Shown here: piece by piece, positions 23,886 to 32,288 of the stretch
How positions within the stretch are numbered: the stretch's first letter is position 1
Layout of the letters: each line of letters begins with the position of its first letter
Origin: JAQBQQ01 sp964633955
Lineage (GTDB): Bacteria > Patescibacteriota > Gracilibacteria > Peribacterales > Peribacteraceae
Assembly: GCA_964633955.1 (NCBI GenBank)
Contig: CAZWIA010000007.1
Span: 1 to 36,592, forward strand
DNA: 36,592 bases
Direction of reading: 5' to 3'
Position numbers and translations under genes: made by a program
Notes under the pieces: model-generated
Database searches by the model: none
What the model saw: only the letters and a program-made list of their open reading frames with translations
Told to the model about the DNA's origin: nothing

Positions 23886-26582
23886 TTAAACCTTCGCCAA
23901 CCTCTCCCGCACCTTCTCCAGCCTCTCCTCCGTCTCCCGGAGCTTGGCTCGCTGGTCGGCCACCAGGCTCGGTGGCGCTTTGGTCGTGAAATCCGAATTC
24001 TCGAGCTTCGCCCGGATCCCCTGCGCGTACTGCTCCAGGCTCTCACGCTCTTTCTCCAGCCGCTTCCGCTCCTTGGCGGTATCAATCAATCCCGCAAGCG
24101 GTAGGTGCACCTCCGCTCCCGTGAGGAACGCGCTCGCCACCTGGCCTTCCGGCGCCTTGGCCGCCAGTGCAATCCCCTTCAACCGTGCCAGCTTCAGGAT
24201 CACCCGCTCCTGGCTTTTGAGGAGCTCCGGCTGCTCCGTCACGAGTGTCACCGTCACAGCTGCATCCAGCGGCACCTCATGCTCCTGGCGCAGCTTACGG
24301 ATGGCCTTGATGACTTCCAGGACTAGTTGGAACTGCGTGCGCGGCTCCGGCCGATCGAACGCAACATCCACCGCCGGCCACGCCTCACGGATGAGCAGGC
24401 CCGCCCCCTTGGGCTTCACGTGGCCCCAGATCTCCTCCGTCACAAACGGCGCGAACGGATGCAGGAGCTTCAGGATGGTCCTAAGCGCATGGATGAGGAG
24501 GGGCAGATTGGCATCCGTGCGCCCCTCCTTGTCCGGCTCCGCAGCTTTGGATGCCTCCAGGTACCAATCACAGAAGAGGTCCCATGTGAAAGCGTAGATC
24601 CGTTCCCCCGCCTCACTCAAGCGGTAGGCGGCCATGGCCTCGGTCACGTCGCGCGTGAGTGCCTGGAGCTCAGAGAGGAGTGCCAGATCCGGGAGGGAGA
24701 GCCTCTGCTCATGAAACAGGTCCAGATCCTTGGGATCAATGCCATCCGCCTGGCACTGCAGCAGGATGAAGCGCGCGGCGTTCCAGAGCTTATTCACAAA
24801 ATTCCGGTAGCCCGCAATCTTCTCCTCGTAGAGCTTGCTGTCCGCCCCCGGGCTCTGACCTACGACCATAGAAAGCCTGAGCGCGTCCGCCCCGTAGCGC
24901 GGGATGACCTCCAGCGGATCGATCATGGTCTCCGGGTGGCTCTTGCTCATCTTGGCCCCGTCCCGCGTACGCACCATGCCGTGCAGGTAGACGGTTTCAA
25001 ACGGCACCTGCCCCACGGCATAGGTGGTCATGAGGATCATCCGCGCCACCCAGAAGAACAGGATATCGTACCCCGTCTCCATGACGGTGGTGGGGTGGAA
25101 CTTCCGGAAATCCGGGCTGTCTTTGAGCAGATCCGCAAACGGTACGGCGGGATCGTTCGCCAGCGCCGGATCCACCAACGTACTCCACGTCCACAGGGCG
25201 GAGCTGAACCACGTATCCAGCGTGTCCGGATCCTGCTGCCAATCCGGCCCCTCCGGTGCCGTGACTCCCACGTGCATGTCGGTGGCACTCCCGTCCTTGC
25301 GGTACCACACCGGCACCCGGTGCCCCCACCAGATCTGGCGGGAGATGCACCAGTCACGCAGGTTGTCCACCCAGTGGAAGTACGTCTTCTCAAACCGCTC
25401 CGGGATGATGGCAACTGACCGCGTGCGCACCGCCTCCTGCATGATCTCCTTCAGGCTCAATTGGCGACCGTTCCAGGGGATCACTGCCTTGTTCACGTCA
25501 ATGAACCACTGCTCCTTGATTTGGGGCTCGATCGGCCCCTTGCCGCGGTAACTCACCGCCACGTTGTGGGCGTAGTCCTGGTCCGCCTTCACGAGCAACC
25601 CTTTCTCCCTCAGTTGTTCTACGATCTTTGGCCGAGCGTCCGCAATCCTCATTCCGGCAAACTCCCCGGCAATGTCCAAAAGCTTCCCGTCAAACCCAAT
25701 GACCTGCTGCTTGTCCAAGCCATGCCGCTCGGCGATCTCAAAGTCCGTAGCGTCATGCCAGGGCGTGATGGTCATGACGCCGGTGCCAAATTCCGGATCG
25801 ATCGCCTTGTCCTTGATGACCGTGGCGGTGACAGGCCCGTTGATCCACTCGCACTCAAATGTGTCCCCGTGCTTGTAGTGCGCGTAGCGCCGGTCATCCG
25901 GGTGCATCACCACGTACTTGTCTCCAAACTTGGTCTCCGGCCGGGCGGTGGTGATCTGGAACGGACCGTACTGGAACGTGTAGAGCGGCCCCTGTTCCTC
26001 CACGTACTCCATCTCATCGTCGCTCACCGTGGTCTGGAGCTTGGGATCCCAGTTCACAGTGCGGTGGCCGCGATAGATGAGGCCGTCGCCGTACATCTTG
26101 GCAAAGACCTCGTTCACCAGACGGTTGAGGCTGGCGTCCATGGTGTAGCGCTCACGCGACCAGTCGCAGGAACTGCCCATCTTCCGGATCTGCGACCGGA
26201 TGGTCCCGCGGCTCTCCTCCGTAAACTCCCGGATCCGCGCAACCAGCGCTTCACGACCGAGCTCAGCCCGCGGATCCGCGATCCCCTCTTCCTTCTGGAG
26301 TTGCCTGATCACCACACTCTCCGTGGCGATGGCCGCGTGGTCCGTCCCCGGCACCCACAGTGCTTCCTTCCCCTGCATCCGGGCGTGGCGGATGAACGCG
26401 TCCTCTATGGCCAGCATCAGCGCATGCCCCAGGTGCAGCTGCCCCGTGGCGTTTGGCGGCGGCATGGCGATGGTGAAGGGTTCTTTGTCACTGTGCGCAT
26501 CCGCCGTAAACGCCCCGCTCTCCTCCCAGAGGGCGTAGGTGCGATCCTCCACCTGCGTTGGGTCGTAGGCTTTGGGAAGCAT
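23886..26582 (-). CDS. valS: Valyl-tRNA synthetase
   Basis: The class I synthetase charges tRNA-Val. The 898-residue product has HLGH (50-53, in PPPNATGQLHLGHA), the ValS editing domain region (ITTARPETKFGDKYVV and GTGVMTITPWHDATDFEIA), KMSKS in DGAKMSKSHPETMIDP, an anticodon-binding domain and the C-terminal coiled-coil arm (ETEERLEKVRERLAKV). The start at 26582 gives the usual MLPKAYDPTQVEDRTYALW opening; a further ATG eight codons upstream is less likely. The length is normal. Confidence 0.97.
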   Translation of the reverse strand: MLPKAYDPTQVEDRTYALWEESGAFTADAHSDKEPFTIAMPPPNATGQLHLGHALMLAIEDAFIRHARMQGKEALWVPGTDHAAIATESVVIRQLQKEEGIADPRAELGREALVARIREFTEESRGTIRSQIRKMGSSCDWSRERYTMDASLNRLVNEVFAKMYGDGLIYRGHRTVNWDPKLQTTVSDDEMEYVEEQGPLYTFQYGPFQITTARPETKFGDKYVVMHPDDRRYAHYKHGDTFECEWINGPVTATVIKDKAIDPEFGTGVMTITPWHDATDFEIAERHGLDKQQVIGFDGKLLDIAGEFAGMRIADARPKIVEQLREKGLLVKADQDYAHNVAVSYRGKGPIEPQIKEQWFIDVNKAVIPWNGRQLSLKEIMQEAVRTRSVAIIPERFEKTYFHWVDNLRDWCISRQIWWGHRVPVWYRKDGSATDMHVGVTAPEGPDWQQDPDTLDTWFSSALWTWSTLVDPALANDPAVPFADLLKDSPDFRKFHPTTVMETGYDILFFWVARMILMTTYAVGQVPFETVYLHGMVRTRDGAKMSKSHPETMIDPLEVIPRYGADALRLSMVVGQSPGADSKLYEEKIAGYRNFVNKLWNAARFILLQCQADGIDPKDLDLFHEQRLSLPDLALLSELQALTRDVTEAMAAYRLSEAGERIYAFTWDLFCDWYLEASKAAEPDKEGRTDANLPLLIHALRTILKLLHPFAPFVTEEIWGHVKPKGAGLLIREAWPAVDVAFDRPEPRTQFQLVLEVIKAIRKLRQEHEVPLDAAVTVTLVTEQPELLKSQERVILKLARLKGIALAAKAPEGQVASAFLTGAEVHLPLAGLIDTAKERKRLEKERESLEQYAQGIRAKLENSDFTTKAPPSLVADQRAKLRETEERLEKVRERLAKV

Positions 26583-26631
26583 GCCGGGGCAGTCTAGCGC
26601 CTCCAAAGATTCAATGCATCGCCAATTCCGT

Positions 26632-27078
26632 CTACCCCACCCGGTACTCGCTGAACGGGATCCCCCGCTGCCAGCACTCCACGGCCTGGTGCTGCCAGGG
26701 GATCATGTCCGGTAGTTGATTCAGGGGATGCCACGCCGGGTCCTCATGCTTGTGGGGCTCCGGATTGATGAGCTCTCCCTCCCAGCGGTCCGCCACGTAA
26801 AGGAAGGACACGCGGGCGGTGCCGTGGTCCAGCTTGTCGATCACATGGACGCAGGCGAGGGCTGCCGGATCAATCCGCAAACCAACCTCCTCAAATGTCT
26901 CCCGGATGGCGCCCTCCGCCGCGCTCTCCCCCGCTTCCATGTGTCCGCCGGGCAGGCAATAGCGTCCGTCCATGTAGCCGCAGTTCACCCGCTTGATGAG
27001 GAGCAGGTGGTCGTCTCTCACCAGGATGGTGGAGACATCCGGGATGAGGCCAAAACGGACGGGAGCGGCAACGGTCAT
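26632..27078 (-). CDS. NUDIX hydrolase
   Basis: The 148-residue protein has a complete NUDIX box, GGHMEAGESAAEGAIRETFEEVGL, which binds Mg2+ for hydrolysis of nucleoside-diphosphate-X compounds. The N-terminal strand VSTILVRDDHLLLIKR is typical. The substrate cannot be told from sequence. The ATG at 27078 is chosen because the reading upstream runs through the GC-rich repeat and a terminator. It ends 49 bp from the valS start on the same strand. Confidence 0.9.
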   Translation of the reverse strand: MTVAAPVRFGLIPDVSTILVRDDHLLLIKRVNCGYMDGRYCLPGGHMEAGESAAEGAIRETFEEVGLRIDPAALACVHVIDKLDHGTARVSFLYVADRWEGELINPEPHKHEDPAWHPLNQLPDMIPWQHQAVECWQRGIPFSEYRVG

Positions 27079-27120
27079 GCGCCGTAGCCTGAACGAACGC
27101 GCAACGGTACACAAGATGAA

Positions 27121-27190
27121 TGCCCCCACCCCCGTCCCCACCCCCGCGACGGGGGAGGGGTGGTCCGCCTCAGGCGGACCGGGGAGGGGG
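27121..27190. repeat. GC-rich nested palindrome repeat, copy 2
   Basis: The core 27157-27186 (GGTCCGCC-TCA-GGCGGACC with GGGG flanks) is 28/30 identical to 16561-16590. Outer C-rich and G-rich runs form a longer nested palindrome. It lies between the NUDIX gene and its upstream terminator. Confidence 0.8.
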
Positions 27191-27195
27191 CAAAC

Positions 27196-27224
27196 AAAAA
27201 CCGCCCGCTTGTGGCGGACGGCTT
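27196..27224 (-). terminator. Intrinsic terminator upstream of the NUDIX gene
   Basis: On the minus strand, CCGTCCGC pairs with GCGGGCGG (one G-U) and is followed by TTTTT (27200-27196). No minus-strand gene ends here, so it must end a short transcript or attenuate the NUDIX leader. Confidence 0.65.
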
Positions 27225-27272
27225 TGATCAAGAGAATGGAAAGAGCGGAGCAGGGCCACCGGGCCGCTGTTG
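27196..27272 (-). ncRNA. Candidate short RNA or attenuated leader
   Basis: A transcript of about 75 nt is predicted between the promoter at 27278-27306 and the terminator at 27196-27224. No ORF of note is present. It could be a stand-alone small RNA or a regulated leader of the NUDIX gene 118 bp further on. Confidence 0.35.
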
Positions 27273-27277
27273 CGGGA

Positions 27278-27306
27278 GTTATACCGATCGGATTTACGTG
27301 AAGCAA
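27278..27306 (-). promoter_or_regulatory. Minus-strand promoter
   Basis: TTGCTT (27306-27301), a 17-bp spacer and TATAAC (27283-27278) are seen. The -35 hexamer is the same as that proposed for rpsO. Confidence 0.5.
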
Positions 27307-27461
27307 GGGATTTTTTTCTGATGAGCGACGGGAAAAACTTCCGTAAATCCTGGCCCATGGCGTGGAGTGATCATAGAATACGCAGGATGCAACCATACAG
27401 CCGAACGAGCGGCACCCGCGAGTCAAGATTGACCTTCTGGTTCAAGGAGGTAGGACCTAAC

Positions 27462-27815
27462 GTGCGGACACTCGGGGAGCGGATCAAGGCGGACACCAAG
27501 GAAGCGTTTACGGAGAAAGATCCCATCAAGCTCGCCCTACTGCCGATCGTGGAAGCTACGCGCGTCATTGTGGACGGTCCCAATGCGCTTTTTGGCGGCG
27601 TCATCGATGCGAAGCTGGAGTACGGTTCGGACTACCGGACGATCGCGGAAGCTGGGGCTACCGTGAAGAACCTGGCCACCCTGCACCCGCTCCGTGCGCT
27701 GAACCACGCGTGGAACACGCTCACAGTCTGGCCGCTGGACATCGCCACCGCCGTGAGCGGCATCGGACATGGGACCAGAGCGAACATTGCACGAAGCGTG
27801 AGACAAGCGGCATAA
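27462..27815 (+). CDS. Small hypothetical protein
   Basis: The frame is open from 27270, but the upstream part is Arg/Ser-rich and looks non-coding. GTG at 27462 has AAGGAGG 11 bp before it (27444-27450) and gives a 117-residue product (VRTLGERIKADTKEAF). It contains a central hydrophobic helix (KLALLPIVEATRVIV) and a second weak one near the C-terminus. I do not recognise the family. The product could associate with the membrane. The start remains uncertain; ATG 27321 is the main alternative. Confidence 0.5.
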   Translation: MRTLGERIKADTKEAFTEKDPIKLALLPIVEATRVIVDGPNALFGGVIDAKLEYGSDYRTIAEAGATVKNLATLHPLRALNHAWNTLTVWPLDIATAVSGIGHGTRANIARSVRQAA

Positions 27816-27848
27816 ATCGACATTCGATATTCGACATGCCGTATTCGA
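27814..27848. repeat. Heptad-repeat array, 5 units
   Basis: The units are AAATCGA, CATTCGA, TATTCGA, CATGCCG and TATTCGA. The TCGA palindrome recurs every 7 bp. The array begins at the stop codon of the preceding gene. Confidence 0.7.
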
Positions 27849-27893
27849 TTGAGGTCTAGACAAACCGTCTGCCATCCCCAAACTATCCCCCGC

Positions 27894-28166
27894 ATGCCAA
27901 CCTTCGATTTCCGCTGCACGCGGTGCGGCAAGACCTTTGAAAAGCGCCTGGCCCTGGGCGTCCGCACCAAGCCCGCCTGCCCCCACTGCGGCTCCCGGTC
28001 CACAGAAAAGCTGATCACGCCGCCCGCCGTCCACTTCCGGGGTTCCGGATTCTACAAGACAGATGCCGCCAAGCCCGCCAAGGCGGAGGCGCCCAAGAAG
28101 GAGGGAAAGACCGGATCAACGCCAGCGGACGCCAAACCCGCTAAGCCCAGCAAGGCGAGTGAGTAG
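27894..28166 (+). CDS. FmdB-family zinc-ribbon protein
   Basis: The 90-residue protein starts with the FmdB-type fold MPTFDFRCTRCGKTFEK, with zinc ligands C8, C11, C29 and C32 (CPHCGS). The block FRGSGFYKTD is also typical of the family. A Lys/Ala/Pro-rich tail of about 35 residues completes it. FmdB proteins are annotated as putative regulators on slim evidence. The ATG at 27894 follows a C-rich stretch. Confidence 0.85.
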   Translation: MPTFDFRCTRCGKTFEKRLALGVRTKPACPHCGSRSTEKLITPPAVHFRGSGFYKTDAAKPAKAEAPKKEGKTGSTPADAKPAKPSKASE

Positions 28167-28200
28167 GCTCCTCGCATCGCATGCCGTAGGATCCTGCTTG

Positions 28201-29079
28201 ATGCCCAAGCGCTTCGTCCGCGTTCCGCTCACGCTGATCGAGCGGCTCACGCTCCTCTCCTACACGTCGCTGCTCTTCCTGTGGACCACCACGGTGCTCG
28301 GCTTCGCGATCGTCTACTACACGCTCAGCTTCCTGCCGGGGCAGAACGGCCTGTCAGGCCTGGCGGGCATGGAGCCGCTCTACCGGTTCTTAGACAGCCT
28401 CTACTTCTCCGTCGTGACGTCCACCACGGTCGGCTACGGCGACCTGATCCCGCACGGCGTCTCAAAACTGTTCGCGGCAATCCAGAGCGTCAGCGGTTTC
28501 TTCATTGCGGCGCTCTTTGTGGCCAAGCTGGTGGCCTACCGGCAGGAAGTCACGCTGGAGCGGGTCTACGAACTGAACTTCCAGGACCACTTCCGCAACA
28601 CGCGGGAGGGCTTCTACCTGGTCCGGAAGGATCTAGACCAGGCCATCCACGAGGTGCGGGACACGGAGCAACTGAGCGGCCACGGCTGGGAGAACCTGCA
28701 TACCGCCTTCCACCAGACGCAGAGCCTGCTGGAGGAAGTACTGGCGTTCTACAGCGGAGAGCTGCACGCGTACACCATCGATGAGAAGCGCGAGGTGCTC
28801 CTCCTGGACGCCGTGGAGCGGACCGTGGCGCGCCTCCAGCGCCTGCTCCAGGCATTCGAAAAACACACGGTGGACTGGCGGGCGGACAAGGGCCACGCCC
28901 GGGAGATCCGGGACCTCCTCTCTACGCTCCAGGAGACCGTAGCCGCCTGGCACGATCTCTCCCCGCGGCAGGACACGCCGTCCTTCCGGCATCTGGAGGC
29001 TTCACTTGCGGAACTGTTGGCGCTGGGGAAGACGGTGAAGACCATGACAAAGAAGAAGCGCCTGACGCTGTCACCCTGA
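28201..29079 (+). CDS. Two-helix potassium channel with helical cytoplasmic domain
   Basis: The 292-residue protein has two membrane segments (about residues 20-42 and 88-111) around a pore loop with the selectivity filter TTVGYGD, so a K+-selective tetrameric channel is expected. After the second helix there is no RCK/TrkA-N nucleotide-binding domain (no GxGxxG). Instead, about 180 residues of charged helix follow (LQRLLQAFEKHTVDWRADKGHAREIRDLLSTLQ). This helical gating domain is not one I recognise. Confidence 0.88.
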   Translation: MPKRFVRVPLTLIERLTLLSYTSLLFLWTTTVLGFAIVYYTLSFLPGQNGLSGLAGMEPLYRFLDSLYFSVVTSTTVGYGDLIPHGVSKLFAAIQSVSGFFIAALFVAKLVAYRQEVTLERVYELNFQDHFRNTREGFYLVRKDLDQAIHEVRDTEQLSGHGWENLHTAFHQTQSLLEEVLAFYSGELHAYTIDEKREVLLLDAVERTVARLQRLLQAFEKHTVDWRADKGHAREIRDLLSTLQETVAAWHDLSPRQDTPSFRHLEASLAELLALGKTVKTMTKKKRLTLSP

Positions 29080-29124
29080 GGAGCCCGCCGACTAGTCCGT
29101 TGCTGCTCCTCTATCCATGCCGCG

Positions 29125-29364
29125 TTACGGCTTCTTCTTCACGGCGCGGTATTTCCGCATGATTGGTCCCAAGGCGCTATAGGTATCCGCCACGATCACC
29201 ATGGGCACGTCCGCCTTGCGGGGCTTGGCCTTCTCCGCTTCCTCCGCCTCCAGCTGGGCCGCGAACGCGGCCGCGTTGCCTTCCGGCGGCTGGTAGTGCG
29301 AGGACCGGTCGCTATCCCGCGATTCGTAGTCTAGATCCCGGAAGAACGCATCAAGGTTGCTCAT
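29125..29364 (-). CDS. Small hypothetical protein
   Basis: The 79-residue protein starts MSNLDAFFRDLDYESRD and ends with a basic tail (MRKYRAVKKKP). An Ala/Glu-rich helix lies in the middle (AAAFAAQLEAEEAEKAK). It has no known domain, signal or Cys. It lies downstream of pnp on the same strand but beyond the pnp terminator. The ATG at 29364 is preferred over an upstream in-frame ATG that overlaps the terminator. Confidence 0.5.
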   Translation of the reverse strand: MSNLDAFFRDLDYESRDSDRSSHYQPPEGNAAAFAAQLEAEEAEKAKPRKADVPMVIVADTYSALGPIMRKYRAVKKKP

Positions 29365-29403
29365 GCCCGTAGGGTACGATCGGACGCTGAGGTTCGCCAA
29401 GTG

Positions 29404-29431
29404 AAAACCCCCGGGAGGCCAGGGGGGTTTT
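29404..29431 (-). terminator. Terminator of pnp (bidirectional form)
   Basis: AAAACCCCC (29404-29412) pairs with GGGGGTTTT (29423-29431). It works on the minus strand for pnp and has the T-run on both strands. Confidence 0.85.
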
Positions 29432-29435
29432 CCCA

Positions 29436-29470
29436 AAGCTCATCGCTCATCGCTCACAGCTCACCGCTCA
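29436..29470. repeat. Heptad-repeat array, 5 units
   Basis: The units are AAGCTCA, TCGCTCA twice, CAGCTCA and CCGCTCA. The array abuts the pnp stop codon at 29472 and lies between it and the terminator. Confidence 0.8.
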
Positions 29471-29471
29471 C

Positions 29472-31745
29472 TTATCGCCTGGGCCCCCTTCCCCCGCCGC
29501 CAAACCCGCCGCGGTGCCCGCCCCCGCCTCCAAAGCCACCCCGACCGCCGCCACCCGGACGCCCTCCGCCAAAGCCCCCGCGCTGCGGCGGCATAAACCC
29601 TTCCGGCGCCGGCGTCATCTGCTTGAGGGACAGGCGCGTCTTGCCCTCCTGCTGGTCGTACTCAATCACCAACGCCTCAATCTCCTGCCCCATCTGCAGC
29701 ACGTCCTCCACCCGCTCCGTGCGGCCCCAGGCGAGCTCGCTGATGTGGATCATCCCGTCCTTGCCGGGCAAAAACTCCACAATGGCGCCCACGCCGTCAA
29801 TGATACGCACCACTTTGGCTTTGTACACCTTGCCCACCTCCGGCTTCTCCACAATGCCCTGGATCCACTCCTTGGCGCGCTGCATGGCCTCGCCGTTGGC
29901 GGAGGTGATGAAGATGAGGCCGCTGTCCTCAATATCAATCTCCACGCCCAGCTCGCCGGTGATCTTCTGAATGGTCTCCCCGCCCTTGCCAATGACCAGG
30001 CGGATGTCTTCCGGATCAATCTGCATGGTCTCGATCCGCGGCGCGTAGGGGGAGAGCTCCTTCCGCGGCTCCGGGATGGCCGCCAGCATGGCCTTTAAGA
30101 CCTCCGCGCGACCGACCCTGGCCTTCTCCAGCGCCTCCGCAAAGACATGGTCCGGCAGCCCCTTGATCTTGATGTCCATCTGGATGGCCGTGACGCCGGC
30201 GGCAGTCCCGCCCACCTTGAAGTCCATGTCCCCGCCAAAGTCCTCCTCATCCTGCAAGTCCGTGAGGATGACGTACTTGTCCTGGGATTCATCGCTCATG
30301 AGCCCCAGCGCAATGGCGGACACCGGCGCCGTGATGGGCACGCCCGCGGCCATGAGCGCCAGCGTGGAACCGCAGGTGGCAGCCATGGAGGAAGAGCCGT
30401 TGCTACTCAGGATCTCCGTGACCGTGCGGATGGTGTAAGGGAAGGTCTCCGCTCCCGGCAGCACCGGCTCCAGCGCCCGCTGGGCCAGGTTCCCGTGGCC
30501 GATCTCCCGGTTGCCGGGCGCCAGACGGTTGGATGTCTCCCCCACGGAGAACGGCGGAAAGTTGTAGTGGTGCATGTAGCGCATCTCGTACTCGCCTTCC
30601 ATGCCCTCCACCAGCTGCTTGTCCCCCGGCGCACCAAGCGTTGCGGTAGTGAGGGACTGCGTCTCTCCGCGCTCAAAGAGCGCCGATCCATGCACGCGGC
30701 TGGGCAGCACGTCCACCATGGCAGCCAGGTTCCGGATCTGGTCCACCGTGCGGCTGCTCATGCGGATGCCCTCCTCCAGCACCAGGCGGCGCACCTCGCC
30801 TTTGATGATCTGATCCACAAACTCCGGTCCGTGGGACAGGAGCTCCTCCCCCTCCGGCGTGCCCATGAGCGGAGCAAACTTCTCCCGCAGCGTATCGGCG
30901 GACTGGGCCATGAGATCATTGAAGACGGCGCGGCGCGCGGCCTTGGGCATGTGCTCGCGCACGGCCTTGGTGATGACCGGCAGCGCCCACTCCTTCAGGC
31001 AGGCTACGGCTTCCTCGTGCGCGTAGGGCGGCGGCGCCTCAAACTTGGACTTGCCGATCTCCTTCTGGATGTCCGCAAAGAACCGCGCGATCTTCTGCGC
31101 CCACTTCTTGCCAAACTCAATGGCCCGGACGATCTCCGCCTCCGGCACCTGGTTGGCCCCGGCCTCGATCATCACCACCCGGTCCAGGGACGCGGTCAGG
31201 AAGAGGTCTAAATCCGATCGCTTCCTGGCTTCCGCCGTGGGATTCAAGACCAGCTCCCCGCCGATGAGCCCCACCCGCACGGACCCGAGCGGACCTGCCG
31301 CCGGGCAGTCACTGAGGGCCACCGAGAGGTTGGCGGCGTTGGCGGAGACCACGTCGTGCTCGTGCTCAAAGTCATACGAGAGGACCGTGGCCATCACCTG
31401 GATGTCGTTCCGCAGGTGCTTGGGGAACATGGGACGTAGTCCGCGATCGATCACGCGCCCCATGAGCACGTAGTCGTCGCTGGGGCGGCCCTCCCGCTTC
31501 CGGAACCGGCTGCCGGCAATCTTCCCGCCGGCGTAGTACTTCTCCTGGTACACCACCTGGAGCGGCAGGAAATCGATCCCCGCACGCGGGCTGCTCACCA
31601 CGGTGGTGGCCAGGGAGACGGTGTCTCCCAATTGGGCGATGACGGACGCGTTGGCCTGGTAGGCCAGCATGCCCGTCTTCACGACCAGGCTCTGGTTACC
31701 CAGCTCCAGCGTGTATTGATGGTCTTTCTGCGAGAATGCAGACAT
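29472..31745 (-). CDS. pnp: Polynucleotide phosphorylase with RGG-rich tail
   Basis: PNPase degrades RNA 3'-5' by phosphorolysis and is a core of RNA turnover. The 757-residue product has the two RNase PH domains (REGRPSDDYVLMGRVIDRGLRPMF in the first; GETSNRLAPGNREIGHGNLAQRAL, SSNGSSSMAATCGSTLA and DEEDFGGDMDFKVGGT in the second). A KH domain (IRLVIGKGGETIQKITGE) and an S1 domain (VGKVYKAKVVRIIDGVGAIVEFLPGKDGMIHISEL) follow. The last 35 residues are Gly/Arg/Phe-rich (RGG-type), which should add RNA binding. It is separated from rpsO by an opposite-strand gene. Confidence 0.97.
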   Translation of the reverse strand: MSAFSQKDHQYTLELGNQSLVVKTGMLAYQANASVIAQLGDTVSLATTVVSSPRAGIDFLPLQVVYQEKYYAGGKIAGSRFRKREGRPSDDYVLMGRVIDRGLRPMFPKHLRNDIQVMATVLSYDFEHEHDVVSANAANLSVALSDCPAAGPLGSVRVGLIGGELVLNPTAEARKRSDLDLFLTASLDRVVMIEAGANQVPEAEIVRAIEFGKKWAQKIARFFADIQKEIGKSKFEAPPPYAHEEAVACLKEWALPVITKAVREHMPKAARRAVFNDLMAQSADTLREKFAPLMGTPEGEELLSHGPEFVDQIIKGEVRRLVLEEGIRMSSRTVDQIRNLAAMVDVLPSRVHGSALFERGETQSLTTATLGAPGDKQLVEGMEGEYEMRYMHHYNFPPFSVGETSNRLAPGNREIGHGNLAQRALEPVLPGAETFPYTIRTVTEILSSNGSSSMAATCGSTLALMAAGVPITAPVSAIALGLMSDESQDKYVILTDLQDEEDFGGDMDFKVGGTAAGVTAIQMDIKIKGLPDHVFAEALEKARVGRAEVLKAMLAAIPEPRKELSPYAPRIETMQIDPEDIRLVIGKGGETIQKITGELGVEIDIEDSGLIFITSANGEAMQRAKEWIQGIVEKPEVGKVYKAKVVRIIDGVGAIVEFLPGKDGMIHISELAWGRTERVEDVLQMGQEIEALVIEYDQQEGKTRLSLKQMTPAPEGFMPPQRGGFGGGRPGGGGRGGFGGGGGHRGGFGGGGRGPRR

Positions 31746-32286
31746 ATAGTGGTTGGAAAAGGGGTACGACGATCCCGTAGGACCGACCCCGTTCCTCCGT
31801 GTTCTTCTTCGCTCGTTCCTGGATTCACATACATGGCCCCGGATGTTCGAACGGATGCATTGACCTACACGGCGATTTGCCTGCGCTCAGATGAGCGCTC
31901 TCGTGAACTCCATGGCAAACACAACCGTGGCATGGACATCCATTACACCCATAGCGCGGCCATCTGGCCGCAGGCCTCATTACACCCATAGCACACCCGT
32001 TTGAGCGCAGACACGCGGACCGAGCGCAGGCCGCACGGATGATCCGAGATGTATCCGTTTGCAACAGGGGTCATAGACGTAAACCCAGAGGAAGGAGACC
32101 GCTGGAGGAAAAGAGCGGGCCTATTGTAGCGGAAAACCGACCGGAAGCGAGGGGATTTGACAGATACCGCATTCCGGTCGATTATTTGATCGGTCTTTGG
32201 CACCACCGCTTCCTTCATACCACCCGCTCCCCATCCACCTTTTCCGGAACAGGTCCGGGGAAGATGTCATGGGGAGGAGCTACATC
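31746..32286 (-). promoter_or_regulatory. Gene-poor divergent spacer with long pnp leader
   Basis: No confident gene is seen in these 541 bp. TACAAT on minus (32128-32123) with TCGCTT 16 bp upstream (32150-32145) could start the pnp transcript, giving a leader of about 370 nt. Within it a 15-bp word (GCTATGGGTGTAATG on minus) occurs twice, at 31978-31992 and 31941-31955. GCGCTCA-type hairpins occur near 31885. A short minus-strand Cys-rich reading (31825-31995) spans the repeats but is not supported further. Confidence 0.4.
32157..32185 (+). promoter_or_regulatory. Promoter of the gene at 32289
   Basis: A perfect TTGACA (32157-32162), 17 bp and GATTAT (32180-32185) are seen. It is back to back with the candidate pnp promoter. 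Confidence 0.5.
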
Positions 32287-32288
32287 AC

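Noticed and set aside
24327..26597. Long plus-strand frames over valS and similarly over pnp and rel
   Set aside because: They are exact antisense shadows of strongly conserved genes and have unnatural Arg/His/Pro/Leu composition.
27270..27461. N-terminal extension of the hypothetical gene at 27462
   Set aside because: It is Arg/Ser-rich, overlaps a minus-strand promoter and has no initiation signal as good as the AAGGAGG before 27462.
31825..31995. Minus-strand Cys-rich small protein (CxxCxC pattern)
   Set aside because: Its cysteines arise from a repeated 15-bp word, the repeats are out of frame with each other, and it sits in the presumptive pnp leader. Not enough support to call a gene.
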